64,000 nucleotides of DNA from Nocardia neocaledoniensis (GTDB lineage Bacteria > Actinomycetota > Actinomycetes > Mycobacteriales > Mycobacteriaceae). Positions within the stretch are counted from its first letter, which is position 1, and each line of letters opens with the position of its first letter. The DNA lies in contig NZ_QGTL01000001.1 of the NCBI RefSeq assembly GCF_003182135.1, forward strand, positions 620,001-684,000. Direction: 5' to 3'. Below are positions 57,521 to 64,000 of the stretch, piece by piece. The notes beneath the pieces were generated by a model. The model was not told the origin of the DNA, made no database searches, and was given only the letters and a program-made list of their open reading frames with translations. A program made the translations under genes and the position numbers.

Positions 57521-57590
57521 GGTCGCCTCTTCCGTGGTGCGGTGCGCGTCGTCACCACCAGCTTGCCGCGCGCACCGCCGATGTCCAAGC

Positions 57591-59018
57591 TCAGGCCACC
57601 ACCGCGGCCTCCGGCGCCGGGGCGGCGACGGCTCGCGGGCGGCGCAGCACGGTGAGGCTCACCAGCAGGGCGGCCGCGAGCAGTCCGGCCGCCACGGTGA
57701 ACGCCAGCCGGTACCCGCTGGTCAGTGCGGTCGCCTCCGACGCGCCCGCGGCGAGCTCGGCGGTGGTCCGCGACGCGGCGAGGGTGGACAGCACCGCCAC
57801 CCCGATCGCCATCCCGACCTGCTGGCTGGTGTTGAACAGCCCCGAGGCCAGGCCCGCGGCGTCGGCGGCGGCGCCCGACATGCCGAGGCCGGTGAGGGCG
57901 GGCAGCACCAGACCGCCGCCGGCGATCGCGACCATCATCGGCAGCACGTCGACGACGTAGTCGGCCCGCACCGGAAGCCGGGTGAGCCAGAGCATTCCGG
58001 CCAGCAGCAGCACCAGCCCGGTGACCAGGACGGCGCGGCCGCCGAAGCGGGTGATGAGCCGGGCCGAGACGAACAGCGACACCCCGCCGATCGCGACCGC
58101 GGCGGGCAGCATGGCCAGCCCGGTCTGGGAGGCGTTGTAGCCCAGCACCTTCTGCAGATAGAGCGCGACGATGATCTGGAAGGCGAACATGGCGCCCAGG
58201 GTCAGCATCTGCACCACGTTCGCGCCGGACACGGTGCGGGAGCGGAAGATACGCAGTGGCAAGAGCGGATGGCGCGCCGTGGCCTGCCGGGCGACGAAGG
58301 CGGCGAGCAGCGCGACGGCCACGGCGCCGAGCCCCAGGGTGTGCGCGGAGAGCCAGCCGTAGCGTTCGACTTCGACCACGGTGTAGATGCCGAGCATCAA
58401 TCCGGCGGTGACCAGCACCGCCCCGAGCACATCGGCGCCCGCCGCCCAGCCCAGCCCCTTGTCGTCGGGCAGCGCCTTGACCGCCACCACGAGGGTCAGT
58501 ACCCCGATCGGCCCGTTGATCAGGAAGATCCAGTGCCAGTTCAGCGCGTCGGTGAGCACTCCGCCGAGCACCTGCCCGATCGAGGCGCCCGCCGCGCCGG
58601 TGAAGCTGAAAACGCCGATGGCCGTGGCGCGTTCGCGCGGTCCGGGGAACATCGTCACCAGGATGCCGAGCACGACCGCGGTGGCGATGGCGCTGCCGAC
58701 GCCCTGCAGGAAGCGCGCGGCGACCAGCACGGCCGGGCTCGTCGCCGCGCCGGCCAGCAGTGAGGCGAGGGTGAAAACGATTGTGCCGGTGAGGAACATC
58801 CGCTTGCGGCCGACGAGGTCACCCAGGCGACCCGCGAGCAGGAGCAGACCGCCGAAGGCGATCAGGTAGGCGTTCACCGTCCAGCTCAGACCGGCGGGCG
58901 TGAAGCCGAGGTCGTCCTGGATCGCGGGCATGGCGACGGTGACGATGCTGCCGTCGAGGATGGTCATCAGTGTGGCGGCCGACAGGACCGCGAGCGCGAC
59001 GCGTTGCGTACTGGTCAT
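57591..59018 (-). CDS. DHA2-family MFS drug efflux transporter
   Basis: A 475-residue transporter with 14 predicted helices. Motif A is LLLAGRLGDLVGRKRMF, and motif C lies in GAAGASIGQVLGGVLTDALN. It resembles EmrB/QacA pumps for hydrophobic drugs. The ATG at 59018 has TACGGT 7 nt upstream, so a leaderless message is likely. It lies 47 bp downstream of a MarR regulator in the same direction, a classic repressor-pump pair. Confidence 0.9.
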   Translation of the reverse strand: MTSTQRVALAVLSAATLMTILDGSIVTVAMPAIQDDLGFTPAGLSWTVNAYLIAFGGLLLLAGRLGDLVGRKRMFLTGTIVFTLASLLAGAATSPAVLVAARFLQGVGSAIATAVVLGILVTMFPGPRERATAIGVFSFTGAAGASIGQVLGGVLTDALNWHWIFLINGPIGVLTLVVAVKALPDDKGLGWAAGADVLGAVLVTAGLMLGIYTVVEVERYGWLSAHTLGLGAVAVALLAAFVARQATARHPLLPLRIFRSRTVSGANVVQMLTLGAMFAFQIIVALYLQKVLGYNASQTGLAMLPAAVAIGGVSLFVSARLITRFGGRAVLVTGLVLLLAGMLWLTRLPVRADYVVDVLPMMVAIAGGGLVLPALTGLGMSGAAADAAGLASGLFNTSQQVGMAIGVAVLSTLAASRTTAELAAGASEATALTSGYRLAFTVAAGLLAAALLVSLTVLRRPRAVAAPAPEAAVVA

Positions 59019-59025
59019 AGAAATG

Positions 59026-59058
59026 ACCGTACTAGATAGTTTCGTTGCAGACAATCTA
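59026..59058 (-). promoter_or_regulatory. Promoter and candidate MarR site of the MFS pump
   Basis: On the minus strand, TACGGT (59026-59031) is the likely -10 of the pump gene. Overlapping it upstream is an AT-rich inverted repeat, ATCTA and TAGAT about 15 bp apart, with AACTATCTAG. A similar AACTATAG is found at the marR promoter, so both may bind MarR. Confidence 0.45.
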
Positions 59059-59065
59059 TAACGGA

Positions 59066-59542
59066 CTATTGGCGGGCACGGCGCGCGGGCGCGGCCTCCA
59101 CCGCCGTCGACAAATGGCCCTCGACCAGGTGGTTCAGCGCGCGCAGCAGCGTGTCACGCTCCGTCTTCGGCAGCGAGTCCAGGGCGGCGCGATGCACGCC
59201 GTCGACGATCTCGGCACTGCGCGCGGCCAGTTCGGCGCCCGCGGGCGTCACCGCGATGATGCGGGCGCGCCGATCGACGCTCGACGGCTTGCGCTCGGCG
59301 AGACCCGCCTTCTCCAGCGCGTCGACGGTGACGACCATCGTCGTCTTGTCCATGTCACCGAGCTCGGCGAGCTGCGCCTGCGTGCGCTCCGCCTCCAGCG
59401 CGTGCACGAGCACGCAGTGCATGCGCGCCGTCAGCCCGATCTCAGCGAGCGCGGCGGCCATCTGCGTGCGCAGGACGTGACTGGTGCGATCGAGCAGGAA
59501 GGACAGGTCGGGTTCGGTGCGCGTGGGCGCCAGGGCGGTCAT
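59066..59542 (-). CDS. MarR-family transcriptional regulator
   Basis: A 158-residue MarR protein with the helix region LTARMHCVLVHALEAERTQA, recognition segment LAELGDMDKTTMVVTVDALE and the wing DRRARIIAVTPAGAELA. It probably represses itself and the downstream MFS pump, releasing DNA on ligand binding. The ATG at 59542 has TATAGT exactly 7 nt before it, suggesting a leaderless transcript. Confidence 0.9.
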   Translation of the reverse strand: MTALAPTRTEPDLSFLLDRTSHVLRTQMAAALAEIGLTARMHCVLVHALEAERTQAQLAELGDMDKTTMVVTVDALEKAGLAERKPSSVDRRARIIAVTPAGAELAARSAEIVDGVHRAALDSLPKTERDTLLRALNHLVEGHLSTAVEAAPARRARQ

Positions 59543-59549
59543 ACCGGCC

Positions 59550-59570
59550 ACTATAGTTTTGTCATAGATA
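59550..59570 (-). promoter_or_regulatory. Promoter and candidate MarR site of marR
   Basis: TATAGT (59550-59555) lies 7 nt before the marR ATG. With the upstream TATCTATGAC it forms an AT-rich partly symmetric site resembling the one at the pump promoter. Confidence 0.45.
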
Positions 59571-59660
59571 ATCCGCATCCACCCCTATTTCCGCCCGGGA
59601 ATCATTGCGGACCACGGTCCGTTTGATCCGGTAGCCAACCGCGACCCGAAAGAGGTTCAC

Positions 59661-60671
59661 ATGGAACTGGGGCTGACCACCTTCGCCGAGCTGTACCCCA
59701 CCGGCGACCGGCCCGCGCCGACCGCCGCCGAACGTCTGCGGCAGGTGGTGGACGAGGCGGTCGCGACCGAAGCCGCCGGCCTGGACGTCTACGGCGTCGG
59801 CGAACACCACCGCAAGGATTTCGCGGCCTCCGCACCCGCCGTCGTCCTCGCGGCCGCCGCGGCGCGCACCGAGCGCATCCAGCTGACCAGCGCGGTGACC
59901 GTGCTGAGTTCCGACGACCCGGTGCGGGTGTATCAGGACTTCGCGACGCTGGACGGCCTGTCGGGCGGTCGCGCCGAGCTGATGGCCGGACGCGGGTCCT
60001 TCACCGAGTCGTTCCCGCTGTTCGGCTACGACCTCGCCGACTACGACGACCTGTTCGAGGAGAAGCTCGCCCTGCTGCTGCGGTTGCGCGAGGACGACCC
60101 GGTGACCTGGTCGGGCCGGTTCCGTCCACCCCTGCGCGAGGCCACCGTGTACCCGCGCACCGAGGGTCGCCCCCTGCCGGTGTGGATCGCCGTCGGCGGC
60201 AGCCCCGAGTCGGTGATCCGCGCGGGCCTGCTCGGACTTCCGCTCGCGCTCGCGATCATCGGCGGCCAGCCCGACCGGTTCAAGCCGCTGGTCGAGCTGT
60301 ACCACCGGGCGCTCGCCGAGGGCGGGCACGAGAAGCAGCCCGTCGCGGTGCACGCCCACGGCTACGTCGCCGATACCGACGAGCAGGCGGTCGCGGACTT
60401 CTACGCACCGTACGCGCTGGCGATGTCGACGATCGGTCGCGAGCGCGGCTGGGGCCCGATGACGCGCGAACAATTCGACGCCCTGCGCTCACAGAGCGGT
60501 TCCCTGTTCGTCGGCACCCCCGACTACGTGGGCGGCAAGATCGCCGATATCCGCGACACCCTCGGCCTCGACCGATTCATGCTGCACACCAGCGTCGGCA
60601 CGCTGCCGCCCGACCAGGTGCTGCACTCGATCGATCTGCTGGGCACGAAGATCGCGCCGCACCTGAGCTGA
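59661..60671 (+). CDS. LLM-class flavin-dependent oxidoreductase
   Basis: A 336-residue luciferase-like (beta/alpha)8 protein: MELGLTTFAELYPTGDRP, GLDVYGVGEHHRKDFAASAP (EHH flavin/coenzyme region) and a C-terminal YVGGKIADIRDTLGLDRFML. It probably uses FMN or F420 and a small organic substrate. An AGAGG ribosome site precedes the ATG. Its stop codon directly abuts the end of the convergent DUF4126 gene. Confidence 0.9.
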   Translation: MELGLTTFAELYPTGDRPAPTAAERLRQVVDEAVATEAAGLDVYGVGEHHRKDFAASAPAVVLAAAAARTERIQLTSAVTVLSSDDPVRVYQDFATLDGLSGGRAELMAGRGSFTESFPLFGYDLADYDDLFEEKLALLLRLREDDPVTWSGRFRPPLREATVYPRTEGRPLPVWIAVGGSPESVIRAGLLGLPLALAIIGGQPDRFKPLVELYHRALAEGGHEKQPVAVHAHGYVADTDEQAVADFYAPYALAMSTIGRERGWGPMTREQFDALRSQSGSLFVGTPDYVGGKIADIRDTLGLDRFMLHTSVGTLPPDQVLHSIDLLGTKIAPHLS

Positions 60672-61274
60672 CTATTCGAGCGCCGGATCGCCCCGCCGGG
60701 CGGCCCGGCGCTCCCGTCGACGGCGCAGATAGCGCCGGATCCTGCTGGCGCACAGGTAGACCACCCACAAGCCGACCGCCAGGAGGATCGCGGCGATCGC
60801 CGCCGCCAGGACCGGGAAGAACACCGCGAGCGTGAGGACACCGCCGACGCCCAGGTCCTCGACGGTGCTCACGACGATATTGGAGGCCGGTTCCGGCGAG
60901 GTGTTGATCGCCATCCTGGTCCCGGCCTTGACGATGTGACTGGCCAGGGCCGTGGTGCCGCCGACCGCCGCGGCGAACAGCGTGGGCAGCGAATCGTCCT
61001 GTCCCGCGATCAAGGCCGAGACCACCGCGCCCGAGGCGGGCCGCACCACGGTGTGCACGGCGTCCCAGAACGAGTCGAGATACGGGATCTTGTCCGCGAC
61101 TGCTTCGATCAGGAACAACACCCCGGCCGCGACGAGCACATCGGTGCGCTGGAGCCCGGGCGGCACGTCGTCGGTCCACCCGATCCGGCCGAACAGCCCG
61201 AGCAGGAACACCACCGCGTACGCGTTGATCCCGCTGGCCCAGCCCGCGGTGAAGATCAGAGGCAGTACCGACAC
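60672..61274 (-). CDS. DUF4126 family membrane protein
   Basis: A 200-residue protein with about five hydrophobic helices (SVLPLIFTAGWASGINAYAV at the start, VLTLAVFFPVLAAAIAAILL near the end) and a very basic C-terminal tail (RRYLRRRRERRAARRG). The central DKIPYLDSFWDAVHTVVRP is the family signature. Function is unknown. It is convergent with the oxidoreductase gene and divergent from the DUF1772-type gene. Confidence 0.85.
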   Translation of the reverse strand: MSVLPLIFTAGWASGINAYAVVFLLGLFGRIGWTDDVPPGLQRTDVLVAAGVLFLIEAVADKIPYLDSFWDAVHTVVRPASGAVVSALIAGQDDSLPTLFAAAVGGTTALASHIVKAGTRMAINTSPEPASNIVVSTVEDLGVGGVLTLAVFFPVLAAAIAAILLAVGLWVVYLCASRIRRYLRRRRERRAARRGDPALE

Positions 61275-61331
61275 GCGCTCAGCCTAAGCCCGCGGGCCGA
61301 CATCGCGCCGTAGCCGCCGCCGACCCCGAAA

Positions 61332-61397
61332 TCTAGCAACGCTAGACAGATTCGCGATCACGGTGCTACCGTTGCTCCAGTTTCTAGCGATGCTAGA
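61332..61397. promoter_or_regulatory. Two identical operators upstream of the DUF1772-type gene
   Basis: TCTAGC-AAC-GCTAGA (61332-61346) and TCTAGC-GAT-GCTAGA (61383-61397, extended by one T-A pair on each side) are perfect inverted repeats with the same arms, 51 bp centre to centre. Both lie in the gap between divergent membrane-protein genes and probably bind one dimeric regulator, perhaps TetR-like, encoded elsewhere. Confidence 0.65.
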
Positions 61398-61418
61398 ACA
61401 CGGGAGAGGGAAGCCGAA

Positions 61419-61895
61419 ATGCTCGTTGTCACCGGCCAGGTCATCGCCGCCGTCGCCGTTCTCGCCAATGCCGTCGTCTACGGCACCGACATCAGCTGCG
61501 CGCTGATCACCAGGTCCGTCTACCGCCGTCTCGACGACGCGACCGTGACCATGAGCGCGGGGTGGGGTCACTACTACGGCGATCGCCGGATGCCGGTGTT
61601 CGGCGCGGGCGGCGTCGTCACCGCGGTGCTCACGCTGCTGATCGCGGTGTGGGCCGAGCAGTTCGGCGCCGCGGTCGCGGCGGGGATCACGGTCGTGGCC
61701 CTGCTGGCCTGGCTCGCCCTCTATGTCCGCGTCGCCAAGCCGATCAACACCAGGCAGACCGCCGCCGCGCGCAGCGGCGTCGTTCCCGCCGATGCCCGTG
61801 CGCTGCAGGACAAGTGGGACAGCATCCTGAAGTACCGCGTCACCCTGCAAGCGGTCGCCCTGGCCGGCCTGTGCGCCGCGCTCATCCTGTTCTGA
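61419..61895 (+). CDS. DUF1772 family membrane protein
   Basis: A 158-residue protein with four predicted helices: VTGQVIAAVAVLANAVVYGT, VVTAVLTLLIAVWAE, VAAGITVVALLAWLALYVRV and a C-terminal ALAGLCAALILF. The YYGDRRMPVFG loop is typical of DUF1772. Function is unknown. A GGAGAGGG ribosome site precedes the ATG, and the twin operators lie 20-90 bp upstream. It is followed 26 bp downstream by a PPOX-type oxidoreductase, forming an operon. Confidence 0.82.
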   Translation: MLVVTGQVIAAVAVLANAVVYGTDISCALITRSVYRRLDDATVTMSAGWGHYYGDRRMPVFGAGGVVTAVLTLLIAVWAEQFGAAVAAGITVVALLAWLALYVRVAKPINTRQTAAARSGVVPADARALQDKWDSILKYRVTLQAVALAGLCAALILF

Positions 61896-61921
61896 GATCG
61901 AACCCACCGAGGAGTACCGAC

Positions 61922-62323
61922 ATGTCCTTCACCAGCAACGAGCAGCAGTTCCTCGCCACGGCCGGCCTCGGCCGCCTGGCCACGGTCGCACCGGACGGCG
62001 CCGTCCAGAACAATCCGACCGGCTACCGGGTGAACCCCGACGGCACCATCGACATCGGCGGCATGCGCATGCGCACCAGCCGCAAGTACCGCAATGTCGA
62101 GGCAGGCAGCCGTGTCTCCTTCGTCGTCGACGAACAGGTCTCCCTGGACCCCTACGTGATCCGCGGCATCGAAATCCGCGGCACCGCCGAAACCCTGGAC
62201 GACCAGGACCCACCCTTCCCCCACCAGGAACGCGCCCTCATCCGCATCCACCCCGACCGCATCATCTCCTGGGGCATAGACGGCGACTCCTTCGACTTCA
62301 CCAGCCGCACCACCGACCGGTAA
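61922..62323 (+). CDS. PPOX-class F420-dependent oxidoreductase-like protein
   Basis: A 133-residue split-barrel protein: FLATAGLGRLATVAPDGAVQ, GGMRMRTSRKYRNVEAG and a C-terminal RIHPDRIISWGIDGDSFDF. This is the TIGR04023-type group. It probably binds F420 or FMN; the substrate is unknown. A GAGGAG site precedes the ATG. It is in an operon with the DUF1772 gene and is probably under the twin operators. Confidence 0.87.
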   Translation: MSFTSNEQQFLATAGLGRLATVAPDGAVQNNPTGYRVNPDGTIDIGGMRMRTSRKYRNVEAGSRVSFVVDEQVSLDPYVIRGIEIRGTAETLDDQDPPFPHQERALIRIHPDRIISWGIDGDSFDFTSRTTDR

Positions 62324-62364
62324 TTCGTTGGGAGACAGGCGCGATGCGTGATCCAATCGCGGGC

Positions 62365-62823
62365 ATGAGCAGATTCGCGGAGGTCATCGTCCTGGCGCTC
62401 GACGCTCAGGATGTCATGGAGCCACTCACCCGGGACGACGAACGCCGCAGCTGGAAAGGGCGTTTCGTACCGATCGAGAGCCAGTGGCCCGGCTCCTTCG
62501 GGATCGGCTGGGCCGTCGAGTTCGAGCGGATGCGGCCCCGGACAGGACTTTTCGCGCACCTCGAGGCACTGCCCTGGCCGCGCCCGGAGAGCGTTCAGGT
62601 GCTGATCCACGACGAGGAAGACGACTGCTTCGGCCTGTGGATGCTCGAGGAGGGCAAGCTGGTCGAGGTCGAACTGCCCCGGACGCGCCGTTGTCACCTG
62701 CCGGCGCCACCGACCGACGAGTATCCGCCCAGTCCCGGCTTCCTCGTCCGCACCGACCAGGCCGACCACGACCGGATGCGGCAGACGCCCCCAGCCGAGC
62801 GCGATCAGCGAAGGGCGTGGTGA
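62365..62823 (+). CDS. Hypothetical protein
   Basis: A soluble protein of about 152 residues with no recognised family. It contains GWAVEFERMRPRTGLFAHLE and IHDEEDDCFGLWMLEEGKLV, suggesting a small mixed fold with an acidic loop, and a charged, probably disordered C-terminal tail. The ATG at 62365 is one option; 62344 would add seven residues. The frame shows normal codon bias and is followed 15 bp later by a regulator gene. Confidence 0.6.
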   Translation: MSRFAEVIVLALDAQDVMEPLTRDDERRSWKGRFVPIESQWPGSFGIGWAVEFERMRPRTGLFAHLEALPWPRPESVQVLIHDEEDDCFGLWMLEEGKLVEVELPRTRRCHLPAPPTDEYPPSPGFLVRTDQADHDRMRQTPPAERDQRRAW

Positions 62824-62838
62824 CTTACCGTTGAGGGC

Positions 62839-63687
62839 ATGGTCAGCACTGCATCAGCTCGGCGGCGCGCGGAACTGCGCGATTTCCTGCGGTCGCGGCG
62901 GGAGCGGATCGGGCCGGGTGAGGTGGGATTGCCCGTAGCGGGACGTCGGCGGACGCCTGGGCTGCGGCGGGAGGAAGTCGCGATGCTGGCCGGGGTGGGG
63001 GTGTCCTGGTACACGTGGCTGGAGCAGGGGCGGGATATCACCGTGTCGGGGGATGTGCTCGACGCGGTGGCACGGGTGTTGCGGTTGAGCGAGCCGGAGC
63101 GGGGGCATCTGTATCTGCTGGCCGGGCTCAATCCGCCGCCCGCCGGCGGGACTGTCGGGGCGGAGGTGACCGCGGAGATCCGGCAACTGCTCGACGGGTG
63201 GGAGCGGGGGCCTGCCGTGGTGCGGGATCGGTACTGGAACATTCTCGCGTTCAACGCCCTTGCGGGACGCGTCTTCGGGTGCGCGGACGGGGAACCGCAC
63301 AACTGCCTGGTCACCTTCTTCACCAGTCCCCGCTATCGCGGTCTGCCCGACCTGTGGGAGGCCGCGGCGCCCGGTGTCGTGGCCGCCTACCGCGCCGACG
63401 CCGCGCTCGCCCCACACGATGACGAATTCCACCGGGTGGCACGCGAACTCGCCGCTGTCGATCAGGAGTTCGCCGCGCTGTGGGACCGCCACGAGGTCGA
63501 CGTTCCCGTGCAGGCGGTCAATGCCCTGCGCCATCCCGAGCTCGGTGAGCTGCACTTCGACGCGACCACATTGACCGTCGCCGACAACCCGAATTGGTCT
63601 CTGGTGCTGTACAACCCGAGGCCCGGTACCGACACGGCCGAACGCCTCATCGGCAGCCCGCATCTACACCTGAGCGAGTCGGCCTGA
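62839..63687 (+). CDS. XRE-type regulator with MmyB-like ligand-binding domain
   Basis: A 282-residue regulator: N-terminal helix-turn-helix (TPGLRREEVAMLAGVGVSWY then WLEQGRDITVS) and a C-terminal PAS-like MmyB domain (VRDRYWNILAFNALAGRVFG, and late TTLTVADNPNWSLVLYNPRP). In Streptomyces such proteins pair with short-chain dehydrogenases and may bind fatty acids. The ATG at 62839 has TACCGT 7 nt upstream, inside the end of the preceding gene, suggesting an independent leaderless transcript. Confidence 0.9.
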   Translation: MVSTASARRRAELRDFLRSRRERIGPGEVGLPVAGRRRTPGLRREEVAMLAGVGVSWYTWLEQGRDITVSGDVLDAVARVLRLSEPERGHLYLLAGLNPPPAGGTVGAEVTAEIRQLLDGWERGPAVVRDRYWNILAFNALAGRVFGCADGEPHNCLVTFFTSPRYRGLPDLWEAAAPGVVAAYRADAALAPHDDEFHRVARELAAVDQEFAALWDRHEVDVPVQAVNALRHPELGELHFDATTLTVADNPNWSLVLYNPRPGTDTAERLIGSPHLHLSESA

Positions 63688-63777
63688 CGGGTCGGCGAAC
63701 CCTGCACATGGTCGGCAAGGTGCCGAGGTCGACGGACGCCCGCGAGCCGCGCCGGACCCAGAGCGACAACTATGCGC

Positions 63778-63857
63778 GGTCCGCGACGGACCGAGCGACG
63801 AGACGTGTGGTCCGCGACGGACCGAGAGCGACGACCACGTGTGGTCCTCGACGGACC
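63778..63857. repeat. Three tandem small hairpins
   Basis: GGTCC-N5-GGACC occurs three times (63778-63792, 63809-63823, 63843-63857), spaced 31 and 34 bp, each followed by related GAGCGACGA-like sequence in the first two. It lies in the 232-bp gap after the regulator gene. It may be a terminator array or a decaying repeat; no gene is supported here. Confidence 0.55.
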
Positions 63858-63919
63858 GCGCTGGTCGGCGGCTGAGAGCGGACGCACCGGTCGCCGATAC
63901 GCCGGAGGAGGCGATCGGC

Positions 63920-64000
63920 GTGGAAGCCTGGTGGTGGTACTCCCCCGATAACTGCGCACTGCCTCCAGGAGCCCGCACGGATCACGCTGAAGGCATGACG
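63920..64000 (+). CDS. Start of a protein cut by the window end
   Basis: A GTG at 63920 opens a frame that is free of stops for 27 codons to the last base. It begins with Val-Glu-Ala-Trp-Trp-Trp-Tyr-Ser-Pro-Asp. GGAGGAG lies 9 nt upstream. The aromatic run is unusual. No family can be assigned from so little sequence. A later in-frame ATG at 63995 is another possible start. Confidence 0.45.
   Translation, partial: MEAWWWYSPDNCALPPGARTDHAEGMT

Overview
The window is a high-GC actinobacterial chromosome segment, most likely Nocardia or a close relative. I infer this from the codon bias, the mycobacterial-type genes, and a backbone whose order matches, from memory, Mycobacterium tuberculosis Rv2785c to Rv2861c. 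That backbone is rpsO, ribF, sirR, truB, pptT, pptH, dinF-like, nrnA, rbfA, infB, ylxR, nusA, rimP, the Rv2843/Rv2844 pair, proS, efpA, cysG, cobB, cobO, the chelatase Rv2850c, an Rv2851c-like acetyltransferase, mqo, an Rv2854-like hydrolase and map. No insertion sequence, phage gene, CRISPR array or ordinary tRNA/rRNA gene was seen.

Region by region. 0-24 kb is mostly housekeeping. It holds translation and RNA genes (rpsO, truB, the rimP-nusA-ylxR-infB-ylxP-rbfA-nrnA cluster, proS), flavin synthesis (ribF), a DtxR-type metalloregulator, the carrier-protein activation pair pptT/pptH, a calcium-binding EF-hand protein and exporters. 24-32 kb is an accessory block between proS and efpA: an ehuBCDA-type ectoine or amino-acid ABC importer, yaaA, an ArsR/VOC pair, a LysR regulator divergent from a DJ-1-like protein, an HD hydrolase and a deazaflavin-type oxidoreductase. 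32-47 kb holds efpA and the corrin genes (cysG, a CobE/CbiG-like protein, cobB, cobO, a ChlI-ChlD fusion). These are interrupted by a second accessory block: a DoxX-like protein, a phosphotransferase, a protein of unknown function and a bacterial Ro60 gene. 47-64 kb holds mqo, hydrolases, a LysR/SDR pair, cobQ-map, a YdeP/FdhF-like molybdoenzyme, a marR-MFS pair and small redox, membrane and regulatory genes.

The most interesting locus is upstream of the Ro60 gene (about 40.65-40.94 kb, minus strand). It holds two tandem structured RNAs. The first (about 147 nt) has a 15-bp closing stem and inside it a near-perfect tRNA body in circularly permuted order: T arm, 7-bp acceptor-like stem capped by a tetraloop, U8-A9, D arm. 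A good -10 element sits 7 nt before its predicted 5' end. The second (about 123 nt) shares a 22-nt block, has a 13-bp closing stem and a T arm stacked on a capped stem, but no D arm. They look like a tandem pair of bacterial Y RNAs (YrlA class) with their Ro60 partner.

Other recurrent signals: many genes appear leaderless (TANNNT 6-8 nt before an ATG or GTG); several promoters carry perfect inverted repeats; ylxP seems to start with CTG; and low-complexity inserts occur at domain boundaries of an MFS transporter and of CobE-like, CobB and CobQ proteins. All calls come from reading the sequence. No database search was run, and comparisons with M. tuberculosis are from memory.
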